Counted from the stretch's first letter, positions 48,074-57,792 are shown. The stretch: DNA of 64,000 bases from Ditibartonella choladocola (GCF_002007565.1 NZ_CP015625.1:1178001-1242000); one strand, 5' to 3'. Notes: generated by a model from the letters alone, not told the origin. Made by a program: numbers and translations.

Positions 48074-49516
48074 TTATTCCTTCGGGATGGGATATGATCG
48101 AGGAGTATAACTCCACGTCTTACCGGATTGTGTAAATTTTCGTGTCTGACTTGAACCGATAATGACAACAGAACGGCTTGTTATATCTTGAACGTTTACA
48201 TTGGCGAGCGTCGTAATCGACGTTTGCTCGCCACTTCGGCCAATATCGGTGCCAATCATGATTAATCTTTCCGCCCCGCAATGTGCTTTAAGCATGTCGA
48301 TGACATCCATTATTTTTGTAGGGCGCGCCCGCGAGACAGGATTATAAAGAGCAAGAACCAGATCGGCTTCTATTGCTGAAATAATCCGTTTTTCTATAAT
48401 CTTCCATGGTTTGAGATTATCCGACAGCGAAATAACCGCAAAATCATGTCCAAGTGGTGCTCCAAAACGTGCTGCAGCGGATTGTGCGGCAGTAATGCCC
48501 GGTTCTACTCTCACGTCGACATTATTCCAGAGCGGTGAATAATGTTGGTCCAATGTTTCAAAAACGGCAGCAGCCATTGCAAATATTCCGGGGTCTCCCG
48601 ATGAGATCATCGCAATTTTTTTGCCTGTTGCTGCACGATCAAGTGCGGCTTTTGCCCGTGCCAATTCCTCGCGGTTGTCGCTTGCGTGGACAATCTGGTT
48701 TGTCAGAAACGGAGCGGCCAATTTTAAATAATATTCATAGCCGAACACGTCGGTCGCTTCTTTCAAGGCATTCCGTGCAGAAAGAGTTATGCCTTCGGGG
48801 CTTCCCGATCCAATGCCGACGATTGTAAGCACTCCACGCTCTTGCGCTGGTAAAGAGACATGTTCTTCCCGTTTCCGGTAAACCAATTTTGTCGGGGAGC
48901 CATTCTGTTCTTTATTCACGTCATCAATGACGATTTTTAATGGTGCATCATTGACCAGAGGCAGCGAACCGGTATGAAACCATTGATGGTCCCCGACCAA
49001 CGCGACTTTTTGTCCGTTTAAAAGCGATGAAATGAAACTTGCAGCGTCTTCTTTATTGACAAGTTCGAGATCGGCAGGAGGCAAAAGCAGATTTAACCCG
49101 AAACGCAAATATCCACTTGTGGTAATTGCCGCGTGTCCGTGAAGAATATCAGCCAATTCACCGGCGAGTTCGTTGGCTCCGGCGTTCCCTCCCAAAAGCG
49201 GTACAATGGACGAACCATCCTCGGCAATACACAAAACCGGTGGTTCATCGAATTTGTCCTTCAATAGCGGGGCGAGAATGCGAATAACGATTCCGCAGGC
49301 GCAGAATGCGACAATCGGCCGACCGGACTTGAATGCGTGCCTGATTTCATCGGAGATATTTTCTGTAAGCACAAATACGCTATGTTTAACGCGACTTGTC
49401 CGATAAATTGTGGCGTTCCTGAAACCTTCGCCTATCGCCATTGCGTGTTGAGAAGAGAAGTCAGAAAAAACAAATATCGCAATATGTTGGGAAGAATAAT
49501 TAAACAATAATATCAA
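48074..49516 (-). CDS. cobJ: Bifunctional CbiG domain / precorrin-3B C17-methyltransferase
   Basis: The 480-residue fusion has an N-terminal CbiG-like part over about residues 1-200 (ALVG and GGNAGANELA region). A SAM-dependent CobJ methyltransferase starts near residue 228 (LTIVGIGSGSPEGITLSA; ISSGDPGIFAMAAAVFE; EPGITAAQSAAARFGAPLGHDFAVISLSD). CobJ methylates C17 and contracts the ring. CbiG is a hydrolase in the anaerobic route. The start is a TTG overlapping the cobI stop (49516); TTG 49507 is also well placed after AAGG. The fusion is common in alphaproteobacteria. Confidence 0.92.
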   Translation of the reverse strand: MILLFNYSSQHIAIFVFSDFSSQHAMAIGEGFRNATIYRTSRVKHSVFVLTENISDEIRHAFKSGRPIVAFCACGIVIRILAPLLKDKFDEPPVLCIAEDGSSIVPLLGGNAGANELAGELADILHGHAAITTSGYLRFGLNLLLPPADLELVNKEDAASFISSLLNGQKVALVGDHQWFHTGSLPLVNDAPLKIVIDDVNKEQNGSPTKLVYRKREEHVSLPAQERGVLTIVGIGSGSPEGITLSARNALKEATDVFGYEYYLKLAAPFLTNQIVHASDNREELARAKAALDRAATGKKIAMISSGDPGIFAMAAAVFETLDQHYSPLWNNVDVRVEPGITAAQSAAARFGAPLGHDFAVISLSDNLKPWKIIEKRIISAIEADLVLALYNPVSRARPTKIMDVIDMLKAHCGAERLIMIGTDIGRSGEQTSITTLANVNVQDITSRSVVIIGSSQTRKFTQSGKTWSYTPRSYPIPKE

Positions 49517-50253
49517 CCTTTTTTCTGATGCGATTGCCCCGGTATCAAGATAAGCGAAAAATATGGCGCCTGTTCACTATCAACTTCCTTAAGCGGAATG
49601 ATTTTTTGGTTCTCCATTGTAGCCCGTTCAATGTATAGAGCACGTTCGATCAATCCTGTTTCTGCGAGCGCTTGTCGAATTTTTTCGACATTGCGACCGA
49701 CTTTCAAAATGGCAAAAGCATCGCCGTTTTTGAGGCGCTCAATAAGCTGTTGTTTTTCGAGAACACCGGACAAGACGGTGAAACTTTGATTGCGGTAGCA
49801 TAATGGTACCTGAAGAACCGATGCTGCACCGAAAACAGATGAAATACCCGCAATGATTTCTGTTTTATAGCTTTTCCCAAGCCGGTCATAAATATACATG
49901 AAAGAGCTATAAAAAAGTGGGTCGCCTTCGGCTAAAACAACAACGATTTTTCCATTTTTTAAAAAGGTTTCAATAAGTTGTTCTGATTTCTTATAAAAAT
50001 CGTTCAGCTTTTCCTTATAGTCATCAGAATTGCTATCCGATTGTATGGTTACCGGATAAGTCAGTGGTTGAAGGATTGCCGAGGGAGAAATCCAGCGACT
50101 TGCTATTTTGAGTGCGTTGCTATTATGCGAATCTGTTTCGTGATAGACGATGACATCGGCCGACTGTATGGCCTTCACACCTTTGACAGTGATAAGTTCA
50201 GGATCGCCGGGACCAATGCCAACACCGACAAGCTTTGCTTTTTGATCGCTCAT
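49513..50253 (-). CDS. cobI: Precorrin-2 C20-methyltransferase
   Basis: The 246-residue SAM-dependent enzyme adds the methyl at C20 of precorrin-2. It has the family's GVGIGPGDPELITVKGV N terminus, VVVLAEGDPLFYSSFMYI and AGISSVFGAASVLQVPL. It overlaps the cobH stop by four bases and the cobJ start, so the genes are translated together. Confidence 0.95.
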   Translation of the reverse strand: MSDQKAKLVGVGIGPGDPELITVKGVKAIQSADVIVYHETDSHNSNALKIASRWISPSAILQPLTYPVTIQSDSNSDDYKEKLNDFYKKSEQLIETFLKNGKIVVVLAEGDPLFYSSFMYIYDRLGKSYKTEIIAGISSVFGAASVLQVPLCYRNQSFTVLSGVLEKQQLIERLKNGDAFAILKVGRNVEKIRQALAETGLIERALYIERATMENQKIIPLKEVDSEQAPYFSLILIPGQSHQKKG

Positions 50254-50876
50254 TCGCGTTCACTCGCCAAAGCATTGATTGCAGCAGCAGCCATAGCACT
50301 ACCGCCGCGCCTTCCATGAACAACAATATAGGGAATAGAAAATTTGTTCGTCGACAATGCTATTTTCGATTCTTTTGCACCTACAAACCCTACTGGACAA
50401 CCAATAATTAACTTCGGTTTATCAAAGCCTTGTTCAATCAAGTTAAGAAGATGGAAGAGCGCGGTCGGTGCGTTTCCGATAACCACCACAGCATTTGACA
50501 GATAAGGTTTCCAAAGCTCGACCGCAGCGGCCGAGCGCGTATTGTGAATTTCCTTCGCGTGAGCAGGCACAGTCTCGTCGTCAAGTGTGCAGATCACACG
50601 ATTATTCGCCGGCAAGCGTTTTCTTGTAACGCCTTCGGCAACCATTTTAGCATCGCATAATATTGCAGCACCACCATCAAGTGCTGTTCTGCCGATAGTG
50701 CCGGCATGGTCTGAAAATGCCATATCCTTGACAATATCAATCATGCCGCAGGCATGGATGACGCGGACAACCACTTTTTCAAGATCGGCCGGTACAGTGC
50801 TAAGATCCGCTTCCGAACGGATCGTTGCAAAAGAACGATTATATATTTCCTGACCGTCTTTGATGTAATCAAGCAT
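50250..50876 (-). CDS. cobH: Precorrin-8X methylmutase
   Basis: The 208-residue protein moves a methyl group from C11 to C12 to form hydrogenobyrinate. It has the catalytic histidine H41 in VRVIHACGM, CDAKMVAEGVTR, NAPTALFHLLNL and CPVGFVGAKESK. It overlaps cobG by 8 bases and cobI by 4. Confidence 0.96.
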   Translation of the reverse strand: MLDYIKDGQEIYNRSFATIRSEADLSTVPADLEKVVVRVIHACGMIDIVKDMAFSDHAGTIGRTALDGGAAILCDAKMVAEGVTRKRLPANNRVICTLDDETVPAHAKEIHNTRSAAAVELWKPYLSNAVVVIGNAPTALFHLLNLIEQGFDKPKLIIGCPVGFVGAKESKIALSTNKFSIPYIVVHGRRGGSAMAAAAINALASERE

Positions 50877-52263
50877 TCACCTGCGCCTTTTTATTTTGTG
50901 TTTCGTTTTTCGATTGTTCTATATAGCGCACAATATCGGATATGCCCGCATTCTCGAATAAAAGTTTTCCGAATTTGGTTTTCTGCCCCGAATCTGCCCG
51001 ATAGAGATTGTAAACGCCATCTTTGACAGCCAGTAACGTAAAGGGAAAAGCGACCGTTGCTACGCATGATTTCGGGCACGCAGTTAAATGTATAGAAGCG
51101 TTTTGCGAAGATGAGAGATGATCGACAAGATATTTTCCATCGCGCTGAACGTCTGACAGTGCGGAACGGCAAAATGGCGCACCGGCGCAACAATAAACAT
51201 AGAGTGCCGGACTGTTTTCATCTGTCGCAAGGCCTATTCGCGAAAGTTCATTTTTTACAGATTCGGCTTCCGTCTTGGAACAATCGGATATAATTATTCC
51301 TTGATGGTGGGTAAGGCGCACCGGTGTGGCGATATTCCGTTTTTCGCCAAGTTTAGCAATTTCGCGCAATGCGCCAGATGTCAGGCGGCCAAGTTCCGGC
51401 CGCGCTCCGACGTAAAAACACCCTTCCTGCTTTTGGGGGAAAATTCCGGCGAGTGACGATTTGGCGTTGTTTCTGTTGATTGAAAACACAGGTTTGGAAA
51501 TTTCACCGCCAAAGTGATTGGATAGATCGGTTAAAAACGCCTTGAATGTGGAACCGGAACAGAGATGTTTCATCCGGCTGATTGACGGATTGGCTCTGGC
51601 CACGGCAATGAATGCTTCGAGTGCAGAGCGGATAAATTCCAAAGCGTGACAAGCGCTGATATTTCCAACGGCATTGGAATTCTGTTTTTGATTATCAAGA
51701 GCGGATGAAGCAAAACCGAAATTATAAGTTTTACCATCGGGTAGGGCAGAGAGCCATATATCGGCAATGTGGTCGAGAACGCGGGTAGTTTCTCCGCCAT
51801 TAATCAGAAAAGAAAATTTGGGAGACAGAACCGCAAACTCTTTTTCAAGTTGCAACATTTCCAGAAGTTCTTTTCCCAATTTTGTTGTGTCGCATGACAT
51901 ATCCACATCTATGCCGGCAGTTGGCGCAACCATGACATTGCGAATATCATCTCCTTCCGGCGTTAAGGGACCAAGGCCGAGCTTAAGCAGTTTGTCGATC
52001 AGCTTTTGCTCATTATTTTTTTCAACAGCCCGAATTTGAAGATTTGCTCTCGTCGTAAGCTCGATAAAACCGGTTGAAAAAGCATCTACAGCATCAGCCA
52101 AACCATTCAATTGGTCGCTTGTCACACAACCGAGTGGAAGCTTTATCCGGCAAATGCCGCCGTCATTGGCTAAGGGCATGCGAAACAATCCCGGACAGGC
52201 ATATCTCCTGTCTTGAACGGCTTTAATTTTGTTTTCAATCTCGGTGGCGGGGGAATTCATCAT
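50869..52263 (-). CDS. cobG: Precorrin-3B synthase CobG
   Basis: The 464-residue ferredoxin and Fe-S type (sulfite reductase-like) mono-oxygenase of the oxygen-dependent cobalamin route forms the C20-hydroxy lactone. It shows two ferredoxin-like halves (CRIKLPLGCVTSDQL; ELTTRANLQIRAV) and near the C terminus the cluster motif CAGAPFC (about 385) with CPKSC (about 425). It is the first gene of the minus strand cob unit. The ATG is one of two adjacent (52263 or 52260). CobG implies the aerobic pathway. Confidence 0.93.
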   Translation of the reverse strand: MMNSPATEIENKIKAVQDRRYACPGLFRMPLANDGGICRIKLPLGCVTSDQLNGLADAVDAFSTGFIELTTRANLQIRAVEKNNEQKLIDKLLKLGLGPLTPEGDDIRNVMVAPTAGIDVDMSCDTTKLGKELLEMLQLEKEFAVLSPKFSFLINGGETTRVLDHIADIWLSALPDGKTYNFGFASSALDNQKQNSNAVGNISACHALEFIRSALEAFIAVARANPSISRMKHLCSGSTFKAFLTDLSNHFGGEISKPVFSINRNNAKSSLAGIFPQKQEGCFYVGARPELGRLTSGALREIAKLGEKRNIATPVRLTHHQGIIISDCSKTEAESVKNELSRIGLATDENSPALYVYCCAGAPFCRSALSDVQRDGKYLVDHLSSSQNASIHLTACPKSCVATVAFPFTLLAVKDGVYNLYRADSGQKTKFGKLLFENAGISDIVRYIEQSKNETQNKKAQVNA

Positions 52264-52334
52264 TTTGCTTGCTCTTCAACCGTGCGGAATCTAATAAAAC
52301 TAAATAGGAACAAATAGCTGACCGATCAACGTGA

Positions 52335-53549
52335 ATGAACAAAAAACCTTGGCTTAAAATTATAGGTATCGGTGATGATGGTTGGGATGGTCTCACTCAC
52401 CGCCAACAAGAAATCATCATTGACGCTACGCATATTTTCGGTGGCAAGCGACATCTCGATTTTTTACCGGACAATCTGCAAGCGGAGTTGAAAGTCTGGC
52501 CGACTCCTTTTTTGAAAGGGATAGACGAGATACTTTCGCTCAAAGGGAAAAATATTGTTGTATTGGCTAGCGGAGACCCCATGTTTTTCGGGGTAGGTGC
52601 TACTCTTTTACGTTATCTACCCGTTGACGAGGTTCTGGTTTTGCCTCATCCGTCATCATTTTCTTTGGCTGCTGCGCATCTTGGCTGGGCATTACAGGAT
52701 ATCATTTGCCTTTCGGTTAACGGTCGTCCCATCCGGTCGATTGTGCCACATTTACAGCCTCACAGCCGGTTTATCATCCTTTCCGAAAATGGCGAAAGTC
52801 CTTCAGCACTTGCGAAAATATTAACTGAACAAGGTTTTGGTGCGAGCACCATGGTGGTTATGGAACATCTCGCGGGAACAAAACAACGTATCCGTTCGCA
52901 AAAAGCCGATATGTTCAGTCTCGAAGACTGCGAAAATCTCAACCTTGTGGCGGTTGATTGCAAAGCGGATAATGCCGATGCAGGATATTCGTGCTGTTCC
53001 GGCTTGGCAGATAGTGCGTTTTTTAATGACGGGCAATTAACGAAACAGGACATTCGTGCGGTCACCTTGGCACATCTTGCGCCAAGGTGGGGGGAAGTTC
53101 TCTGGGATGTCGGGGCGGGAAGCGGCTCTATTTCAATCGAATGGCTGCGTGGCACAAAAGGTTCCCGTGCCTATGCAATCGAAAGAAATGCCAGACGGCA
53201 GGATATTATTTTAAAAAACGCCGATCACTTTGGTGTTATCGGGCTTCATTTGATAAAAGGCGAAGCGCCGTTTTGTTTTGATGGACTTGAACCCCCTGAT
53301 GCCATTTTTATCGGTGGCGGTTTTACCCATCCCGATCTGTTCAGTCGATGTTGGCAGAGTTTGAAAAAGGGCGGTCGGATGGTGGTCAATGCTGTCACCC
53401 TTGAAACCGCTGCAATTCTTGCCGCCGAGGCGCCGAAATTGAATGCGCGACTTATTCATTTGGCACTTTCGGAAGCGGCTCCTTTAGGTCATTTCCATGT
53501 CTGGCGTAACGCACTTCCAATTACCATGATGATAGCCCGGAAACCGTGA
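52335..53549 (+). CDS. cobL: Precorrin-6Y C5,15-methyltransferase (decarboxylating)
   Basis: The 404-residue fusion has an N-terminal CbiE-like SAM methyltransferase (IIGIGDDGWDGLT; VLASGDPMFFGVGATLL) and a C-terminal CbiT-like Rossmann methyltransferase (LWDVGAGSGSISIEWL from about residue 254; FIGGGFTHPDL). It methylates C5 and C15 and removes a carboxyl. It is divergent from cobG with a 71-base gap, too short for a typical cobalamin riboswitch. Confidence 0.95.
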   Translation: MNKKPWLKIIGIGDDGWDGLTHRQQEIIIDATHIFGGKRHLDFLPDNLQAELKVWPTPFLKGIDEILSLKGKNIVVLASGDPMFFGVGATLLRYLPVDEVLVLPHPSSFSLAAAHLGWALQDIICLSVNGRPIRSIVPHLQPHSRFIILSENGESPSALAKILTEQGFGASTMVVMEHLAGTKQRIRSQKADMFSLEDCENLNLVAVDCKADNADAGYSCCSGLADSAFFNDGQLTKQDIRAVTLAHLAPRWGEVLWDVGAGSGSISIEWLRGTKGSRAYAIERNARRQDIILKNADHFGVIGLHLIKGEAPFCFDGLEPPDAIFIGGGFTHPDLFSRCWQSLKKGGRMVVNAVTLETAAILAAEAPKLNARLIHLALSEAAPLGHFHVWRNALPITMMIARKP

Positions 53550-53676
53550 ACGGCTTGATACGGCGTTCTACTTAAAGCTGTGGGAGCGGTTGTAGTTTCA
53601 CATTGACAATCGATGGTTTTTTGTTCGATATGAACAGAACAGAATTTTTGCGGTTCGAAATATAGGTATAAGAACA

Positions 53677-53919
53677 ATGACGGAACGATCGCAGCACCTG
53701 CAGGATCTATTTTTGAATGCAGTGCGTAAACAGAAGATTTCTCTCACAATCTTTTTGGTTAATGGGGTCAAGCTTACAGGCATAGTAACATCATTCGACA
53801 ATTTTTGTGTGTTGCTTCGACGTGACGGACATTCGCAGCTGGTTTATAAACATGCCATATCCACGATTATGCCCAGCCAGCCGGTGCAAATGTTTGATGA
53901 CGAAGAAGACATCGAATAA
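53677..53919 (+). CDS. hfq: RNA chaperone Hfq
   Basis: The 80-residue hexameric Sm-like protein that aids sRNA pairing. It has the Sm1 segment ([23 protein letters not shown]) and the Sm2 YKHAIST motif; the acidic short tail DDEEDIE is normal for alphaproteobacteria. hflX follows after 103 bases, a conserved pair. It lies 127 bases after cobL, the boundary of the cob cluster. Confidence 0.97.
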   Translation: MTERSQHLQDLFLNAVRKQKISLTIFLVNGVKLTGIVTSFDNFCVLLRRDGHSQLVYKHAISTIMPSQPVQMFDDEEDIE

Positions 53920-54022
53920 GCGACATTTATTCCGGTCGGGAAGGTGTTTTGTTTGAAAAACTGTATAGGCTTGAAAAGATGGGGCATTGCCGTTTTCCGG
54001 CCTGTCAATCGGTTGACGCGTC

Positions 54023-55369
54023 ATGACGGATGATGACAAGGCTCATAAGCTTATTTCGAGACAAACTGTAGCAACGCGGGCAATTGTCATTGTTCCCGTG
54101 ATTTATGAACGGGAAAATGCCCAAAAAACCTATGAAGCTTCAACACGTTCGCGCATTGACGAAGCCGTAGGGCTTGCCGAAGCTATCCGGTTACAAGTGG
54201 TTGAAAAACTTTCTGTAAATATTGATAAACCGCGTCCGGCAACTCTTTTGGGACAAGGAAAAGTCGCCGAAATCGGAAAAATCATTGCGGAAAAAGATGT
54301 TGAATTAGCCATTATTGACTCCTCCCTGACGCCGATCCAGCAACGTAACCTCGAAAAAGAGTGGAGTTGCAAAGTCATCGACCGCACCGCACTCATTCTT
54401 GAGATATTCGGTGACAGGGCAAGAACCAAAGAAGGCGTTCTTCAGGTGGAACTTGCCCACCTCAATTACCAGAAAGGCCGATTGGTCAGAAGCTGGACGC
54501 ACCTTGAAAGGCAACGCGGTGGCAGCGGCTTTCTGGGCGGACCGGGCGAAACGCAAATTGAATCGGATAGGCGTATCCTGCAGAGTAAAATTGTACGCAT
54601 CAAGCGCGAGCTTGATACGGTTGTCAGAACGCGCGCCCTTCATCGTGCGAAAAGAAAAAAAGTGCCTTATCCTGTTGTCGCTCTTGTCGGTTATACAAAT
54701 GCCGGCAAATCGACACTGTTCAATCGTTTGACGGGGGCCGATGTGCTCGCAAAAGACATGTTATTTGCGACACTCGATCCGACATTGCGCAAAATTATTC
54801 TGCCACATGAACAGACAGTGATGTTGTCCGATACGGTCGGTTTCATCTCCGACTTGCCGACCCATCTGGTTGCGGCATTCAGAGCAACATTGGAAGAGGT
54901 CGTTGAAGCCGACCTTATTCTTCATGTAAGAGATATGTCGGACGTTGATAACCACGCCCATGCTCAGGATGTGTTGAACATTCTTTCAAGCCTCGGCGTC
55001 AATATCGACAATCCTGACCATATCATAGAAGTCTGGAATAAAGTCGATTTACTGGATGACGTTTCGCGGGCAGCACTTGAGGATTCAGCACGCGCTTCTC
55101 TTAATCCGGTTGTAACAGTCTCTGCTTTGACCGGAGCAGGCATTGACAAACTTCTCGGCATGATTGAAAAACAGATTTCGGGTGAAATGGTCAAACGCCG
55201 GATCGTCCTCAAACCGGCCGAATATGGTTTGCTCGATTGGCTTTACAATAATGGTGAAGTCCTTGAAAAAAAGCCGGAAGACGATGGATCGCTTATTGTT
55301 ACGGCAAATTTAACTGTTCAGGCGAATGATCGGCTGAATAATATGATAAAAACAAAACCTTCAGATTAA
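54023..55369 (+). CDS. hflX: GTPase HflX
   Basis: The 448-residue ribosome-associated GTPase splits stalled ribosomes after heat stress. Its N-terminal domain (RPATLLGQGKVAEIG; SLTPIQQRNLEKEW) includes the GGSGFLGGPGETQIE helix loop. The G domain has G1 GYTNAGKST at 223-231, DTVGF, and NKVD. It is cotranscribed with hfq as usual in proteobacteria. Confidence 0.96.
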   Translation: MTDDDKAHKLISRQTVATRAIVIVPVIYERENAQKTYEASTRSRIDEAVGLAEAIRLQVVEKLSVNIDKPRPATLLGQGKVAEIGKIIAEKDVELAIIDSSLTPIQQRNLEKEWSCKVIDRTALILEIFGDRARTKEGVLQVELAHLNYQKGRLVRSWTHLERQRGGSGFLGGPGETQIESDRRILQSKIVRIKRELDTVVRTRALHRAKRKKVPYPVVALVGYTNAGKSTLFNRLTGADVLAKDMLFATLDPTLRKIILPHEQTVMLSDTVGFISDLPTHLVAAFRATLEEVVEADLILHVRDMSDVDNHAHAQDVLNILSSLGVNIDNPDHIIEVWNKVDLLDDVSRAALEDSARASLNPVVTVSALTGAGIDKLLGMIEKQISGEMVKRRIVLKPAEYGLLDWLYNNGEVLEKKPEDDGSLIVTANLTVQANDRLNNMIKTKPSD

Positions 55370-55397
55370 TAATATTTACCTGTGAAGGGGAACGCAA

Positions 55398-55943
55398 ATG
55401 GCTTTCTATCGGCTTGATGGCATTGATCCTGTAATTGAAGACACGGGCGCAACCTGGGTTGCGAAAAGTGCCGAAGTTATTGGAAAAGTCACATTAAAAC
55501 CGCGCTCAAGTGTCTGGTTTGGCAGTGTTTTGAGGGGGGACAACGACGTGATAATAATCGGCGAGGGAACCAATATACAGGATTTGTCGGTTATTCATAC
55601 GGACGCGGGAATTCCTGTTTCAATCGGCAAGAATTGTACGATCGGCCATAAAGCCCTTCTTCATGGTTGCACCATCGGTGACGGAAGTCTGATCGGGATG
55701 GGGGCAATCATCATGAACCGCGCCATTATTGGGGAAGAGTCAATTGTTGGCGCCGGTGCACTCGTTACCGAAGGAAAACAGTTTCCACCTCGATCACTTA
55801 TTCTCGGCAATCCGGCACGTGTTGTGAGAAACCTGACGGATAAGGAAATCGAGGGCATAAAAGCATCCGCCTCCCATTATTATGACAATGCTCAAAGGTT
55901 CAAAAATAATCTTGTTCCTTTGTCTTTGCCTGAACAACTATAG
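55398..55943 (+). CDS. Gamma carbonic anhydrase-like protein
   Basis: The 181-residue left-handed beta-helix protein of the YrdA/PaaY group has hexapeptide repeats over residues 20-150, with candidate zinc histidines in VIHTDAGI, IGHKALLHGC and the R-D-N motif VLRGDNDVI. The C-terminal helix ends the trimer unit. Many family members lack anhydrase activity, so the role is uncertain. It follows hflX after 28 bases with an AAGGGG ribosome site. Confidence 0.9.
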   Translation: MAFYRLDGIDPVIEDTGATWVAKSAEVIGKVTLKPRSSVWFGSVLRGDNDVIIIGEGTNIQDLSVIHTDAGIPVSIGKNCTIGHKALLHGCTIGDGSLIGMGAIIMNRAIIGEESIVGAGALVTEGKQFPPRSLILGNPARVVRNLTDKEIEGIKASASHYYDNAQRFKNNLVPLSLPEQL

Positions 55944-56009
55944 AAGCCAGATAGGGATGGCGCTATTTTCCCGATTTTGTGCCTTCGTTTTTCAAGAAGA
56001 ATAACGACA

Positions 56010-56993
56010 ATGAAGTTTTTGCCCGACAAATTTTTAAGCGCGCTTATTCTGGCCATTATTATTGCCAGCATTGCACCTGTTTCAGGCAAAGCCGCAGAGT
56101 GGTTTTCGTTGCTGACGCAGTTTTTTGTGGGCTTGTTATTCTTCTTGCATGGCGCGAAATTGCCATGGCACGCAGTTCTCGCAGGTATTGTTCATTGGCG
56201 GCTCCATCTGACGGTCTTCCTTGCAACCTTTGTTCTTTTTCCCGTTCTGGGTATTGTTGCAGGGGCAATTGTTCCAGGACTGAAAGAATCGGCTTTCTAC
56301 GCCGGTATCCTTTATTTATGTGTGTTACCTTCAACGGTGCAATCATCAATCGCTTTTACGTCTATTGCGGGTGGCAATATCCCCGCCGCAATTGTTTCTG
56401 CTTCGGCATCCAATATCTTCGGCATGTTTTTGACACCACTTCTCGTCGGTTTGTTGTTTTCTGCGGGCGGTGGTAAAGCTGCAATATCGGCAACTGCTTT
56501 TGAAAGTATTATGGTACAGTTGCTTATTCCATTTGTACTTGGGCAAATTTGCCAAAAGTGGATAGGCAATTTTATTATCCGGCACAAATCTTTGACTTCG
56601 CTTGTCGATAGAGGGTCGATCATTCTGGTTGTCTATCTTGCATTTAGCGAGGCTACAACAAGCGGATTGTGGCATACGACTAGTTGGCATGACCTTATCG
56701 TGATGGTGGTTATCGACGTGGTTTTGCTTGCTATTGTGCTTGCGATAACCTGGTATGGCTCCAAACTTTTAGGCTTTAACGAGAAAGACTGTATTACAAT
56801 TACGTTTTGTGGGTCGAAAAAAAGTTTGGCAAGTGGCGCACCTATGGCGAACGCTATTTTTGCGGGGTCGGGCGGAGCAATCGGAGCTATTGTGTTACCG
56901 CTTATGTTGTTCCATCAGATACAGTTGATGGTTTGTACCATTATTGCCCGTCATTTATCGGAAAGAAGAAAAGAAATTGGACAAGACGAATAA
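56010..56993 (+). CDS. Bile acid:sodium symporter family transporter
   Basis: The 327-residue membrane protein has about nine or ten hydrophobic helices over its whole length (FVGLLFFLHGAKLPWHA; LCVLPSTVQSSIAFTSIAGGNIPAAIVSASASNI). The VLPSTVQSSIAFTS stretch is the family sodium site region. This YfeH/SBF-like group has unknown substrate in most bacteria. ATG 56010 was chosen over an upstream start because the added residues are non-conserved. The end overlaps the methyltransferase start by about 17 bases. Confidence 0.87.
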   Translation: MKFLPDKFLSALILAIIIASIAPVSGKAAEWFSLLTQFFVGLLFFLHGAKLPWHAVLAGIVHWRLHLTVFLATFVLFPVLGIVAGAIVPGLKESAFYAGILYLCVLPSTVQSSIAFTSIAGGNIPAAIVSASASNIFGMFLTPLLVGLLFSAGGGKAAISATAFESIMVQLLIPFVLGQICQKWIGNFIIRHKSLTSLVDRGSIILVVYLAFSEATTSGLWHTTSWHDLIVMVVIDVVLLAIVLAITWYGSKLLGFNEKDCITITFCGSKKSLASGAPMANAIFAGSGGAIGAIVLPLMLFHQIQLMVCTIIARHLSERRKEIGQDE

Positions 56994-57792
56994 ATCCGGA
57001 TTGGAACATTTTTATAATTTGGGATTATCGCTTGAAAAACAGGGTGATTTCGATAAAGCGGCCGAAGCTTACAAAAAGGCGCTCGAAGCGGATCCGGAAG
57101 ATCATGGTGGAATAAAAGTAAGGCTTGCTTCTATCAATCGTGGCGAAACACCGAAAACAGCTCCCAAGGCTTATGTTGCAACTCTGTTCGATCAGAATGC
57201 CGATATGTTCGATTATATTCTTGTCGACCAATTGGGTTACGATGTTCCGCTGCAATTGCGCGAACAATTGATAAAAAACTTTCCCGACGTGAAATATGAA
57301 AAAATGCTTGATCTCGGTTGTGGAACAGGACTTTCTGCCGATGCGCTTGATGATCTGGCAAATGAAAAAACCGGTGTTGATCTTTCGGAAAACATGATTG
57401 AAATAGCCCACGAAAAGGGTGATTACCAACATTTGTTTGTGGGAGATGTAGTGGAATTTGTGAGCCGTTCGTCCGGTCAATGGGATTTGATTGTAGCTAC
57501 CGATGTCCTCCCTTATATGGGAGACATTGATATATTCTTTGACAAAGTTGCTTGCCGACTCTCCAAAAACGGCGTTTTCGGATTTTCAACTGAAACTCTT
57601 GCCCAAAACGAGTTTAATGGTCTCGACTATAAAGTCGGTTCCCATCAACGCTTTGCGCATGATGAAGCCTATATCAGCAAGGAACTGAAAAAATACGGCA
57701 TGAATTGTGTGAGTATCAATAACATCATTGTGCGTGCCGAGCAGGGCGAACCTGTAAACGGGCATTTGTTTATTGCTCGCAAGCAATCCTGA
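56977..57792 (+). CDS. TPR-containing SAM-dependent methyltransferase
   Basis: The 271-residue protein has an N-terminal TPR-like pair of helices (about 8-42; LEHFYNLGLSLEKQGDFDK, then AAEAYKKALEADPED) and a class I methyltransferase with MLDLGCGTGLSA about residues 113-124 and IVATDVLPYMGD. The TPR gives a likely protein-binding site. TTG 56977 is the probable start because an upstream TTG at 56944 lies deep in the transporter gene. The substrate is unknown. The gene is coupled to the transporter. Confidence 0.83.
   Translation: MDKTNKSGLEHFYNLGLSLEKQGDFDKAAEAYKKALEADPEDHGGIKVRLASINRGETPKTAPKAYVATLFDQNADMFDYILVDQLGYDVPLQLREQLIKNFPDVKYEKMLDLGCGTGLSADALDDLANEKTGVDLSENMIEIAHEKGDYQHLFVGDVVEFVSRSSGQWDLIVATDVLPYMGDIDIFFDKVACRLSKNGVFGFSTETLAQNEFNGLDYKVGSHQRFAHDEAYISKELKKYGMNCVSINNIIVRAEQGEPVNGHLFIARKQS

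Noticed and set aside
52264-52334. Cobalamin riboswitch between cobG and cobL
   Set aside because: The divergent gap is only 71 bases, too short for the element, and no B12-box sequence was seen.
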